From the NCBI RefSeq assembly GCF_000001735.4, contig NC_003075.7:4589001-4653000 (forward strand): DNA of 64,000 nt, written 5' to 3'. The notes beneath the pieces were generated by a model. It searched no databases, was not told the origin of the DNA, and saw nothing but the letters and a program-made list of their open reading frames with translations. A program made the position numbers and the translations under genes. This document shows, piece by piece, positions 24,331 through 34,794 of this stretch (positions within the stretch are counted from its first letter, which is position 1; each line of letters begins with the position of its first letter). The stretch comes from Arabidopsis thaliana. Lineage: Eukaryota > Streptophyta > Magnoliopsida > Brassicales > Brassicaceae.

Positions 24331-27300
24331 TTTTGGCCCAAAATCACCGAAGAGGTTGCGTGTTACTGAAACACTAACCCCTCAAAGTCAAATTATTCAA
24401 TCTACCGTAACTAATAACAATTGTTTTGTTCCTCTTAAATCTGTTTTTGATAGATTGTTTAAAGATATAAGTAATATCCCTTCAAGGAGATATGAAAAGA
24501 GAGTTTGATCATCTTCTCACAATCAGATTTTGGGAATGGAACACCACATTTCATGGGTATATTTCTAATTCACCATTCTTTTTCTACTAATGTTTATGCA
24601 ACTTTATATACGTATAGAGTTGTTTGGCAGAGAGTGGACTCACAACATTTTCAAACAAGGAGAATGACCGACAAAGGCAAAGACACTCTGCTTCAGTATT
24701 ACAAGACATCAACAACGTTTATCATCAATTCTCACACCTCTTACACATCCACACACTTTCTCTTATTCTGCAATTAATAGTTCAACAGGTTAGTTTGACT
24801 TCTTCGAGAGCCATTCAATGGAACTGTAACATTTTATGTATAGATTATAATTAACAAAATAAATATCATATTCTATGCAAAGAAAAATTTATGGACATCC
24901 TAATTCATGTATTACCAATCAGCCACGATCAATTATTAATTTTCCATCTAGCAACTTTCATATCAGAAACCTACAAGAAGACTTCAGAAATGCTTCTCTA
25001 ACTCCTACTGATAAAGGTAATATACTAAAATATTCATCATTGAACTATATGTTTATGGATAATAAACAGTCCCACACACTTTTTCTTATTTTACAATTAA
25101 TAGGCAAAGCTCCAATGTGTACGCAACCAGCCTACAATGATAATAGCACTGATGACGAAAGCATGTAACATCTTCAACGACAATATATAACTGACAATGA
25201 AACTGATAGTGAACAAAATTACTATCTTAGTGCTTAAGAGGACGATTGTTCTAAAGAGAATTTTGTTCTATCTTACTATCTTACTTAATAACATTCCTAA
25301 AAAATGTGGAGACGAATATTGGTTTCGCTGACGAAAAATGTCGAATTAATATTTTCACCTGAAGATACTCTTATTGAATGTGGAGAAATAGAACAAACAG
25401 TTCCCTCTGTTTCACAACCGAAAAAGAGAGGCACACCATTTGGAAAACAACAAAGTAAAAAGGCAGTAGAGAAAGGTACAAAAATAGGTAAATTTTATAG
25501 TTAAAATCAGCTTATAGCTTTCTTTAATATCATTGTAGTTGGTTTTCTTATGTTTAACTTCTACATGGGATAAAAGCTAAAAAAATTTATACTTTATTCG
25601 TTCTATTTTTCTAAATAATAGTGTCGCCAAACAATCTTGTTTTAGAGCCAAAAAAGAGAGGTCGTCCTAAGCGAAAACATCCAACTAAAAAAGGAGCAGC
25701 TTTAGCCAATAAAATTGGTAAGTGTCATAACTTTTATTTGAATATTGTGTTCTTCAGTTTTTAACATTGATTAAATCTGAATACTTTGTTATTCTCTATT
25801 GACTGATAAGCAGTTTAAAACCTGCAAATGGTGATTATGCTAAATATTCACAACTTTATATTGTGGATACTAAAAATGAAGTTGATAAAAAAGCTAATGT
25901 TATTGGGTACTCCTCAAACCAATCTACCTATGTTACATCTAATTAAATAATGCGATATTGTTACATGTTTGATAAGCATATCTAACTAATATTTTTTTAC
26001 TCATTGTAGAAAGGGAAATAATGCAACCTCAACAACAGCCGAGAAAAATCTGAACAAGCAACTCATTGATGTTATTATTAAGATATTCAACCAAGTTAAC
26101 CCATATGTAAAAAAAATCAGATATGCTAGAGAGAGGATTGAGTCTACTAATGATGAACCGTTTCATATGCGAATTAATGATGATCGTGAAGGTACTGGTG
26201 GGAGGTTATATAATATGCCTACAGTAGAAGCGGTTGCAACTTTGATCCCTGGTGATTTTGTAAACCAAATGCCTGCCCGTGATATAATACTTGAAATAAA
26301 AATCTACTGGTTGCCTAAAGAGGATAAGCCAGATTCATATATCCTATTTGACACTACAGTACCCACTAATGTTTTGTTACGGTGAAGATGGTTACACTCC
26401 TGCAATTGAGAAGTGTTATAACTCGGGAAGCACCAAGAAAAAAAGTGTATCAGTATGAGACAGTGGTTTGCATTCAGAATTCAAGAGAGGAAAAGATGAG
26501 TGTCATACTCTGCTTCATTCAAAGAGGTTGTTTCAACAGTTTCTAATTGATGCATATACAATTATTGAATCAAACCGACTAGCTTATATCAAATTCAATC
26601 AATCTAAGTTACGATGTGAGAACTACAACTCTATGAAAGAAGCTGCATCATCTGGAACAACAACTATGAGTGAAGAAGGTAATCAAGTTCTTATTTGAGC
26701 TTCTTTCACTAGTGCCTCTAGGTATATGCTTCAAACCTATTACGATGCTATGGCCATTTGTAAGCATTATGGTTTCCCAGATTTTTTATCACGTTTACGT
26801 GTAACCCAAAATAGCCGGAGATAGCAAGATATTACGAAAAGAGAGGGTTAAGAGCTGATGATAGACCAGACATTGTCGCAAAAAATTTCAAAATCAAGCT
26901 AGATTCTCTAATGAGAGATTTAACAGAAAGGAATCTCCTTAGAAAAACAGTTGCATGTAAGTTTATTTACATATATTGTCAGTAATCTATCTTTTAAACT
27001 ATTTCATATTTTTATTTCTGAATTATAATTAATTTATATCTCTTGGAGCTATGTATACAGTCAAATTCAAGAAAAGAGGACTACCTCGTGCTCGCATACT
27101 TTTATTTATGGAGGCTAATAGAAAATTACCAATAGCTGACGACATCGAGTAGATAATATCTGCGGAGATTCCTAACAAAGAACAGAACAAGAGCTCTATG
27201 AGCTTATCAAAAACTCTATGATTCATGGACTATGTGGTTCAGCAAATACGAATTCTCTGTGTATGGTTGATGGTCAGTGTTCAAAGCTATATCCGAAGAA

Positions 27301-28429
27301 ACATCAAGAGCTCACAAAAGTAGGTGCTGATGGGTATCCTGTCTATAGGAGAAGACCCATAGACGGCTGTATTGAGAAGGGTGGTGTTAAATGTGACAAT
27401 ATGTATGTTGTGCCTTATAATAGGTTTTCTTTAAAATACCAAGCTCATATCAATGTGGAATGGTGTAACCAGAATGGTTCTATCAAATACTTATTTAAAT
27501 ACATCAACAAAGGTCCGGACCGTGTTGTTTTTATTGTTGAGCTAGTAAAAGAGGAAACAAACAGTAACACTACAACTCTTGGAGATGAGACAGTTACAAC
27601 AAAGAAAAAGAAGGATGGAATAAAAGATTGGTTCGACTACATGTATGTTTTCACAAACCATAGTTAACTTAGTTACGTATGTACCTTGTATAGAATCTAG
27701 CTGATACATAATTTACTTTGTTTTTTAGATATGTATCTGCGTCAGAAGCTATATGGAGAATTTTCAAATTTCCAATTCAGCATAGATCAACACCTGTTCA
27801 GAAACTATCTTTTCATGTTGAAGGGAAGCAACCAGCCTATTTCGATGCCAAGGCCAAAATGGTTGATGTCCTAGAACGTGTTTCAAATGAAGACTCTCAG
27901 TTTATGGTTTGGTTGACTTTGAATAAGAAAAATGTTGTTGGAAAGAATGGGAAACGTGCTCGAAACTGTCTATATGCTGAAATCCCAACATACTTTACAT
28001 GGGATGGAGAAAATAAACCATTTAAAAAGAGAACAAGAGGATTCTTTTTGGGTCGTATTAATTACGTTCTCAGGAAAATGGAAGACGAAAATTACTTGAT
28101 AGTGTTACTTAACATTGTCAGAGGTCCATAGAGCTATGATGAAATAAAAACATTTAGCGGTGTTGTTTATCCATCTTAAAAACAAGCCTGTTTTGCACGT
28201 GATATTCTAGATGACGACCAGGTTTATATCGATGGTTTGATTGAAGCAGCTCAATTTTGTTTGGAGATTATTTGTAGCAAGTTTTAAAATGCCATAATTT
28301 TCTCAATGATGTTGCTTTTTTATTGTCTATCTAGACCAGAACATGTTTGGGTAGAAACATGACATCTATTATCAGAAGATATTTTGAATAAGAAGAGAGA
28401 CAATGATGGCATTTTAAAACTTGCTACAA

Positions 28430-29782
28430 AATCTATAGGTTATCAAAATGTAATATTAAAAATGCTATGTTCGAGTCATCTACTGCAGCGCAACAAGTTA
28501 GTAATTTAAACAAATTTGAAAAATAGACAAACGCTATAAAATACTATATCATAACATAAATTAACTACATAAACTAAACCGCTTTAACAAAGCTATCGTA
28601 GAGTCCCCTAACATAGCATGGATAATGAGTAATTACATAATTTTAAACAAATTAATACGCTTTAATACATAGCGTTTCCATAAAGCTATAATAGAATTAT
28701 TTAACATAGCATACATATCTGACGCTACCTTATATGGGGTACTTACGATAACAGGGGCATAATATAGCGTTTATGAAATCGTTATTAATGTAACACCCAA
28801 AATTAAAAGAAAATTTAGGATCAGATTTTGGGTTAAATTGATCGTTTTGAAATTGTCTGATTTCAGGAGATTTCTGAGAATTTGAAAAATCTGGAGGGAA
28901 TCTGTAAATAGAGAAAAATCAGAGGACTAAAATGCAAAATCGTGGAAAATGAGAGAAATTCGAGTTTATCTTTTCCGAAACTGAAGGGAAGTTGTTGGAA
29001 ATTCGAATCATTGTTCCTTAACCCTAATATCGTGTATATATGCGTTTTAAAGCCCCAACGAATTAGAAGCCGAATCCATAATAAATTTGAGACTTTTGGT
29101 GAGTTTCTTAGACCCTTTTTGCCTCAGTGCCAATTTGAATATTTGTTGATATTTTTGTGACCAGATTTTGTGGCTGTTTAGGTTGGTTGTGACTTCAGTT
29201 GTTGACTCTTTAGTATTGGGTTGTTTTCAGCCTTCTCCAGAGTTTTAGGTAAGCTTCATCTTCTTCCTATGTTCTTCTGTTCTGATGGTATTATTCTGTC
29301 TGATGATATTATTGTGTTCTGATGATTTAATAATGTATTTTGTTAGCATAAGTTCTGATGTGCTTTACTTTATAAAAAATTAATCGAATTGAAACTATGT
29401 CTGTTAGTACCAGCACGTGAACATTATTCTGTATGGGATTAGACCGTGTTGGTACTTGTTCTTCGGGTTTATAGTCTCACTTGGCGATTTTTCGCTCACA
29501 TAAGTTCTGATTCCGTGCATAGGGCATTGACGAGGAGCGGTATGCAGCTGAGGTTTAGAGTTTGTTATTCGTAAAGCGAGACTTGATAGATTTTCTAAAG
29601 TTTAATTTATTTGTTTTTGAGATTTGGAGTTAGTACGAGATTTTAACTTTGTATATTTTGGGAATTTTTGTATTTTTATTATAGCAATGCTTCAAAAATT
29701 CTTTTGAATTTTTGGGGCGTTACAATTAATGACATAACATAGAGTTTCTCTCGTGATAAGAATGTGGATTTTTCTTGTAGTG
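28430..29782. mobile_element. CACTA-like element in the helicase gene
   Basis: The right end TTTTTCTTGTAGTG (29769-29782) is the reverse complement of the CACTACAAGAAAAA terminus of CACTA elements. Inside are repeated AGCGTTT/AAACGCTAT-type words (28530-28790), typical of CACTA subterminal repeats. The left terminus was not found, so the left border is approximate. A solo LTR fills most of it (28789-29724), leaving a non-autonomous element of roughly 0.4 kb. Confidence 0.6.
28789..29724. mobile_element. Solo LTR (Ty3/gypsy type) in the CACTA-like element
   Basis: The 936-bp segment starts TGTAACACCC and ends GGGCGTTACA, a TG...CA pair with inverted ends typical of gypsy LTRs. It is flanked by a perfect 5-bp duplication ATTAA (28784-28788 and 29725-29729). 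It lacks coding sequence. The ends resemble those of the chromovirus at 56310-59818 in style but not in detail. Confidence 0.88.
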
Positions 29783-31011
29783 CAAGTTCAATAACCCACG
29801 TACTTAATTTTCCTTATAGTTAAATAAAATAAATTACTACAATATTAGATTATTTTCATATTTTCTTACTTTGTATATTTCCCGTGTGCAGAACTTACAC
29901 TAACAGGAGCTCAAATTCAGAACTATACTCTTCAAGAGATTGAGAAAACAATGTTGTTTAATGGAGCAACTCTAGAAGATATTGAACATTTTCCTAAGCC
30001 TTCAAGAGAGGGTATTGATAATTCAAACCGCCTAATTGTTGATGAGTTGAGGTATAACAATCAATCCAACTTGACAGAGAAGCATGCTGAGTGGATACAA
30101 ATGCTTACGCCTGAACAGAAAGGTATATACGATCAGATTACTACGACAATATTCAATGACTTGGGAGGAGTTGTTTTTGTTTACGGCTCTGGAGAAACAG
30201 GAAAAACATTTATTTGAAAAACACTAGCTGCTGCAGTAAGATCTAAAGGACATATTTGTCTTAATGTCGCCTCTAGTGGCATCGTTTATTTGTTGTTAGA
30301 AGGGGGTAGAATAACACATTCTATGTTTTCAATACCTTTGAATCCTGTGAATTTTCAGTATGTAAGATCAAACCAAAATTAGATTTAGCTGATCTAATTA
30401 AAGAAGCATCTCTCATTATATGGGATGAAGCTCCAATAATGAGCAAGTTTTGTTTTGAAGTATTAGATCAAAGCTTCTCAGATATTATCTAGCGCGTAGA
30501 CAATAAGGTATTTGGTGGAAAGTTCATTGTTTTTGGAGGTAATTTTGGACAAGTGCTACCAATAATTAATGGTGCAGGGAGAGAAAAAATTGTTATGTCA
30601 TCACTAAATGCTTCATATCTTTCGGACCACTACAACGTGTTGTAGTTGACTAAGAATATGCAACTTTTAAACAACAATTTAAGTGTTGATGAAGCTAAAG
30701 AAATCCAAGAATTTTTCCATTGGTTATTGGCTATTGGTGATGGAAGGGTCAATGAGCCTAATGATGGTGAAGCGCTAATAGATATACCTTGAGAATTGTT
30801 AGAAAAAAAAGAAGCAGATAATCCGATAGAAGCTATTAGTAGAGAAATTTATGGAGATCCAACTAAACTTCACGAAATCATTGATCCAAAATTCTTTCAG
30901 AGGAGAGCTATTCTAGCTCCAAAAAACGATGATGTTAACACAATCAATCAATATATGCTAGGGCATCTATATAGTAAGTTTAGATTTACTCTATATTATT
31001 TAATCTTTTAA

Positions 31012-32821
31012 TTTATGTTTGGGTATCTAGACAAAATATTTAGTGACAAGAGTCTACTCACATATTCTGTGAAATCTATAGTCTGTGGTATATTTACTAT
31101 ACCTTCATAATATTTGAATTCAATTATGATTTGCATAACCCCCAAACAAACAATCTCATGAAAAACATATGTTCTTTTCATATGCAGGAAACTCAGTTTC
31201 AAACAAGCAAAATCATGATTCATCAAATAAGCTACGAAATCATCCAAAAATAATTAGAAAAATCTTAGTCAAGACTTTGGTTTTCCAGTTTGATTTAGAT
31301 TTACAATTTAAACAAGTACTTTTTATACTCTTTGATTTCCAAGCTGCACTGTGGCAAGTGTTTTCCATTCCAACAAGTTGGACCTATCTTAGGTGTTAGT
31401 AAACACTCGATTTGTGTAGCAGCAATTAAAAAAAGCAGTCTACGATCAAAATAGAGATAAGCTAAATCTTACTCTTCTTCAATAATTTCGGACTTTGTCG
31501 TACAACTTGATGGTATAATAACTCTACTCTTCATATGATATCTTCAGTTACCATTATTCAGGGTAAATATGCTAAAGATATCATAGCCAACTTCCAACAG
31601 CATACACGGGAAATCAAAACACCTAATACTGCAGAAGATTAGAATCTCACCTCTGCAATATATGGCCACATCTTGCTTAGTAGTTTATTCAGCCATTTGA
31701 CCTGGAAAAACAAAAGAACAAAAGGTTTGGAGTTTAAAATTTTTGCTATGTTTCTGAGAAACCGAGTGGTTAAACTGTACTAAACTGTTCCAAAACCAGA
31801 GACATATAAATCAAGTATTGTTGAATTCAAAAATAATATCCAAAGTCTGCAAAAAATCACACACCTTCTATGTAAATTAATATCCAAAATCAGCAAAAAC
31901 TCACACACCTTTAGAAACTTAAAACGCTTATAATTCTGCTGAGTTGATTGTCTGTCTCCATGTCTCCTTTCAGTTCGCATCATCAAAGCTGTGGTGGTTT
32001 GGGGAGAAATTCGGATCAAATTAAGGAATTGATAACCTCATAGATCTCCCGATATTATAATTAATCGTTTGTTGGAGGATCGACAAGCTAGTAGACTATT
32101 TGCTGATTCGAGAAATATTACAAAAGAAGAACAACAGAGATTGCTAACTCATCTCTATTACAAAAGAAGAAGAACAATTAGTCGAGATAAATGGCTGTTT
32201 TTTTATTTTCATTTCATTCCTCTTCAAATAAAAAAAAGTTTGCCGACAAAGTAGATAATTATTTTTTCAGATATATTGTGGTTTTTATTTTCATAAACAA
32301 TTTAGTCATTTTAGTGGATCTGTGGGCCTAATAAAATGTGAAATACGAAGCCCACATTATGTTTTTTAATTGTAAAGCAACATTTTTAAAAAATTTGACA
32401 CTTCCTTGAAGTTGAAGATTGATTTCTATATTTTGATATATAGATTTCAAAATACAACCTGAACAGAAACTCAAAAGAACATATACAGTATATTTAAATT
32501 CTCTGGATACCAAATTAGAAACTGTCATTATTTTAAATTAAATAAAATAGTCAAACCAAATTTATAAGGTGTAATTACTTATTTTCTACATTTAGATTGT
32601 ACACAATAAAACAATCATATTTAACCCACTAAGACATACTAAGTATTATATCTAAACATACAAAAAAATTGTGACAAAAGAAAATACAAGAAAATAAAAT
32701 TAACATTTAAATATTAAACTGTGAATTATGTCTTACGAAATTAATTAGTCGCGTTACTAAAATAAAATATATAATAACGGCTGTTAAAAAAGTTAAGAAA
32801 AAACTTTTGCAACTTAATATA
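31012..32821. other. Non-coding Helitron interior
   Basis: No gene was recognised. A 42-bp-spaced imperfect tandem repeat with AATATCCAAARTC and CACACACCTT lies at 31835-31915. The C-terminal helicase exons expected here are absent. Confidence 0.4.
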
Positions 32822-34088
32822 TCTACATATACATTTTTGCAACAATTTTATGAAATAAATTCTCAAGTTGGAACTTATTTACAAGGAATGCCATTGACAT
32901 TAAATTTTTTTCTAAATTATTTGATTTTAGTTTCAATTCTTGATTTAAAATATCAATCATATTATCATTCAAATTTAATCCAAACAACAAACTTCAAATC
33001 AATCCCTTAAAATTAGCTACACATAATGGTACACAACATTCTAAATAACTTAAAATAGTTTTTTCTAAAAAATTCAAAAAAATATTTGATATTAATCTAA
33101 CTTCCCAAAATCAAACCCAATTCAAGAATTTAAAACAATATCTACGCTAACAACATTTTCCCCAATTCGATCAATTCTGAGATTTTGTATTATATGTACC
33201 AAGATTTGTGCTTAGTATTAAACACTTCGCATTAACTTAAGTAATTCTTTCCTTCAACATCTCTAAAAAAACACAAATTATGAAAATAAATTAAATACTC
33301 GAATACACGATTGATCCTAGCATATTCCAATCAAAAACTAAGTAAAATAATTTCCCCCCCTAAAATCTTGCAAGATATTATATATTTTCTATCGGTTGCT
33401 ATGCATTACCGAAACATATCTAGCTTTCCGATAAATACTATACACATAAACCTCATTTCTCATCACCAAACACAAATATCAAAAATGTTTTACTTTAGAT
33501 TTGATTCGTGTTTCTTTCTTTTTAGAAAGAGAAGCAACGTTTGAAGATAAAAAATATTCACGAGACAGGAAGATGACTACAATGTTGACAAAAGATTTTA
33601 CCAGAAAAGCAGTGTGAGAATTTGTTTTTTAAATACCAATATGATTTATTTTATACATATTATTTTTTGCATAACATGAATATTCATAACATCGTCACGA
33701 AAATACCAATATCATATTTTTCTCTTTTAGTTTTTTATATTACTTTGACTTTATTTTCTCAAATTTATGTTTTACAGTTGGGATATTCTTGGTAGTTCTT
33801 GATCATTTTAAGAATATGTAAAGAAGAACTGATATAGTTCTTGGTAGTTCTTGATCATAACATGAATGTTTTACACTTCGGATATTCTTGGTAGTTTGTG
33901 ATCTTCCTTCAATTATTCTTGGAATAATGTTTTACAATTAGAATAGAACTATCTCGTTTAATTATTCTTGGGATTGTATATTTATAAAATACAATACAAT
34001 ATGTTATATATAGATAATATATAAACAAATTATATCTTCATTTTTCTATAAAAAATTGTTTCGCGGTGCACCGCGAGTTAAAATCTAG
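32822..34088 (+). mobile_element. Helitron 3' region, possibly a separate short Helitron
   Basis: A|TCTACATATAC at 32822 resembles the proposed 5' end at 17229. The right end is a Helitron terminus: a 14-bp perfect palindrome CGCGGTGCACCGCG (34062-34075), then a spacer and CTAG (34085-34088) before T. Near 33770-33900 a GGATATTCTTGGTAGTT word occurs in tandem-like copies. No coding sequence. It is either the tail of the large Helitron or a 1.27-kb non-autonomous one nested in it. Confidence 0.55.
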
Positions 34089-34469
34089 TTTCTTATAGAT
34101 ATTTGGTACTGTGACATTTTTTATACATATAATTCTAATATGACATACATAATTAACAAACAGCCGACAAAAAAAAATAATTAACCAACAAAAAAAAAAA
34201 GAAAATTTCAGAGACATCAACCATTCCTGACAAATTGCCTAGCTTGCACAACATCAACAAGTTGTTTCTCATGTCAATGTTTATCCTCTAGTCTGCTTAT
34301 CAAATTGTTTATTTGATGACGAAATCTAATTAGAAAGAGAAGTTTACAAGAAATTTGAATTCATGAATATTTAAATATGAAAATATAAATGTAAAATTAA
34401 AATAAATTTTCTTCAGATTTATTTTGAAATTAGGATTTAATAGTATACCGTGAGATGATTTTTTTATGT
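34089..34469. other. Spacer
   Basis: About 380 bases of A+T-rich sequence between the Helitron end and the copia LTR; nothing recognised. Confidence 0.45.
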
Positions 34470-34474
34470 AATTT

Positions 34475-34737
34475 TGTTGAGTTAAGTTTGAATCCTAGAG
34501 AGATTAGGACTAGAATATCTAGGAGTTATCTAGAGAATATTTAGGAGTTATCTAAATATAAGTTCTATTAGGATTAGGATTGTTTAAGAGATCTCTATAT
34601 AAGGAGATGCAAGTATGTTGCATAACTTATGAGTTGAGAGAATTAAGAACAAGAGAGTTTAAGTTTTGAGCAATTTTCTTAAACTAATAAAGAGAGTTAT
34701 TCTTTAATCTTTGTGTTCTTGACAATCTCCAATTATA
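34475..34737 (+). repeat. 5' LTR of the inverted-interior copia
   Basis: 263 bp, starting TGTTGAG and ending AATTATA, homologous to 38935-39222 except for about 24 bp present only in the right copy. A CTATATAAGG motif near 34596 is a good TATA box for the LTR promoter. Confidence 0.88.
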
Positions 34738-34739
34738 TT

Positions 34740-34751
34740 TGGTATCAGAGC
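34740..34751 (+). other. Primer-binding site (tRNA-Met type)
   Basis: TGGTATCAGAGC is the usual copia primer site complementary to initiator tRNA-Met. It lies just after the left LTR and shows that the LTRs are in plus orientation. Confidence 0.92.
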
Positions 34752-34794
34752 GGTTATAATCATTTTGTGATCAAGAGAGATTAGAAGAGATAAA

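Larger units (their letters stand above)
24331..31011 (+). pseudogene. Helitron Rep/Pif1-like helicase, broken
   Basis: An N-terminal part is open at 24331-24507. Basic repeats follow at 25418-25447 and 25648-25680; the second has an AT-hook-like KKRGRPKRK. The Helitron N-terminal domain begins near 26060 (RERIESTNDEPFHMRI, YGEDGYTPAIEKC). The Rep HUH site is at 27078-27110 but reads GLPRARILLFM, with Arg where the family has His. The YxxxY Tyr pair is intact (27488-27502, IKYLFKYINKG). The Pif1 domain follows: Walker A GSGETGKTF (30185-30211), IIWDEAP (Walker B), an altered GGNFGQVLP and LTKNMQL. Stops occur in most segments, an insertion splits it near 28430-29782, and the C-terminal helicase motifs after 31011 are missing. 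In the family it nicks and unwinds element DNA for rolling-circle movement. Confidence 0.85.
17229..34088 (+). mobile_element. Autonomous Helitron remains (RPA-like genes plus Rep/helicase)
   Basis: This span holds two RPA-like genes and a Rep-Pif1 helicase gene, all on the plus strand in the order usual for plant Helitrons. It ends with a Helitron 3' signature (palindrome 34062-34075, CTAG at 34085-34088, then T). The proposed 5' TC at 17229 is preceded by A and shares TCTAYATATACATTTTTG with 32822, so the 3' end could instead belong to a shorter element starting there. Large insertions account for part of the length. Gene content is certain to family level; borders are inferred. Confidence 0.6.

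Noticed and set aside
28784..29729. Mutator-type element for the TAACACCC...GGGCGTTA ends
   Set aside because: A 9-bp duplication does not match, while TGTAAC...GTTACA with a perfect 5-bp ATTAA fits a solo LTR.
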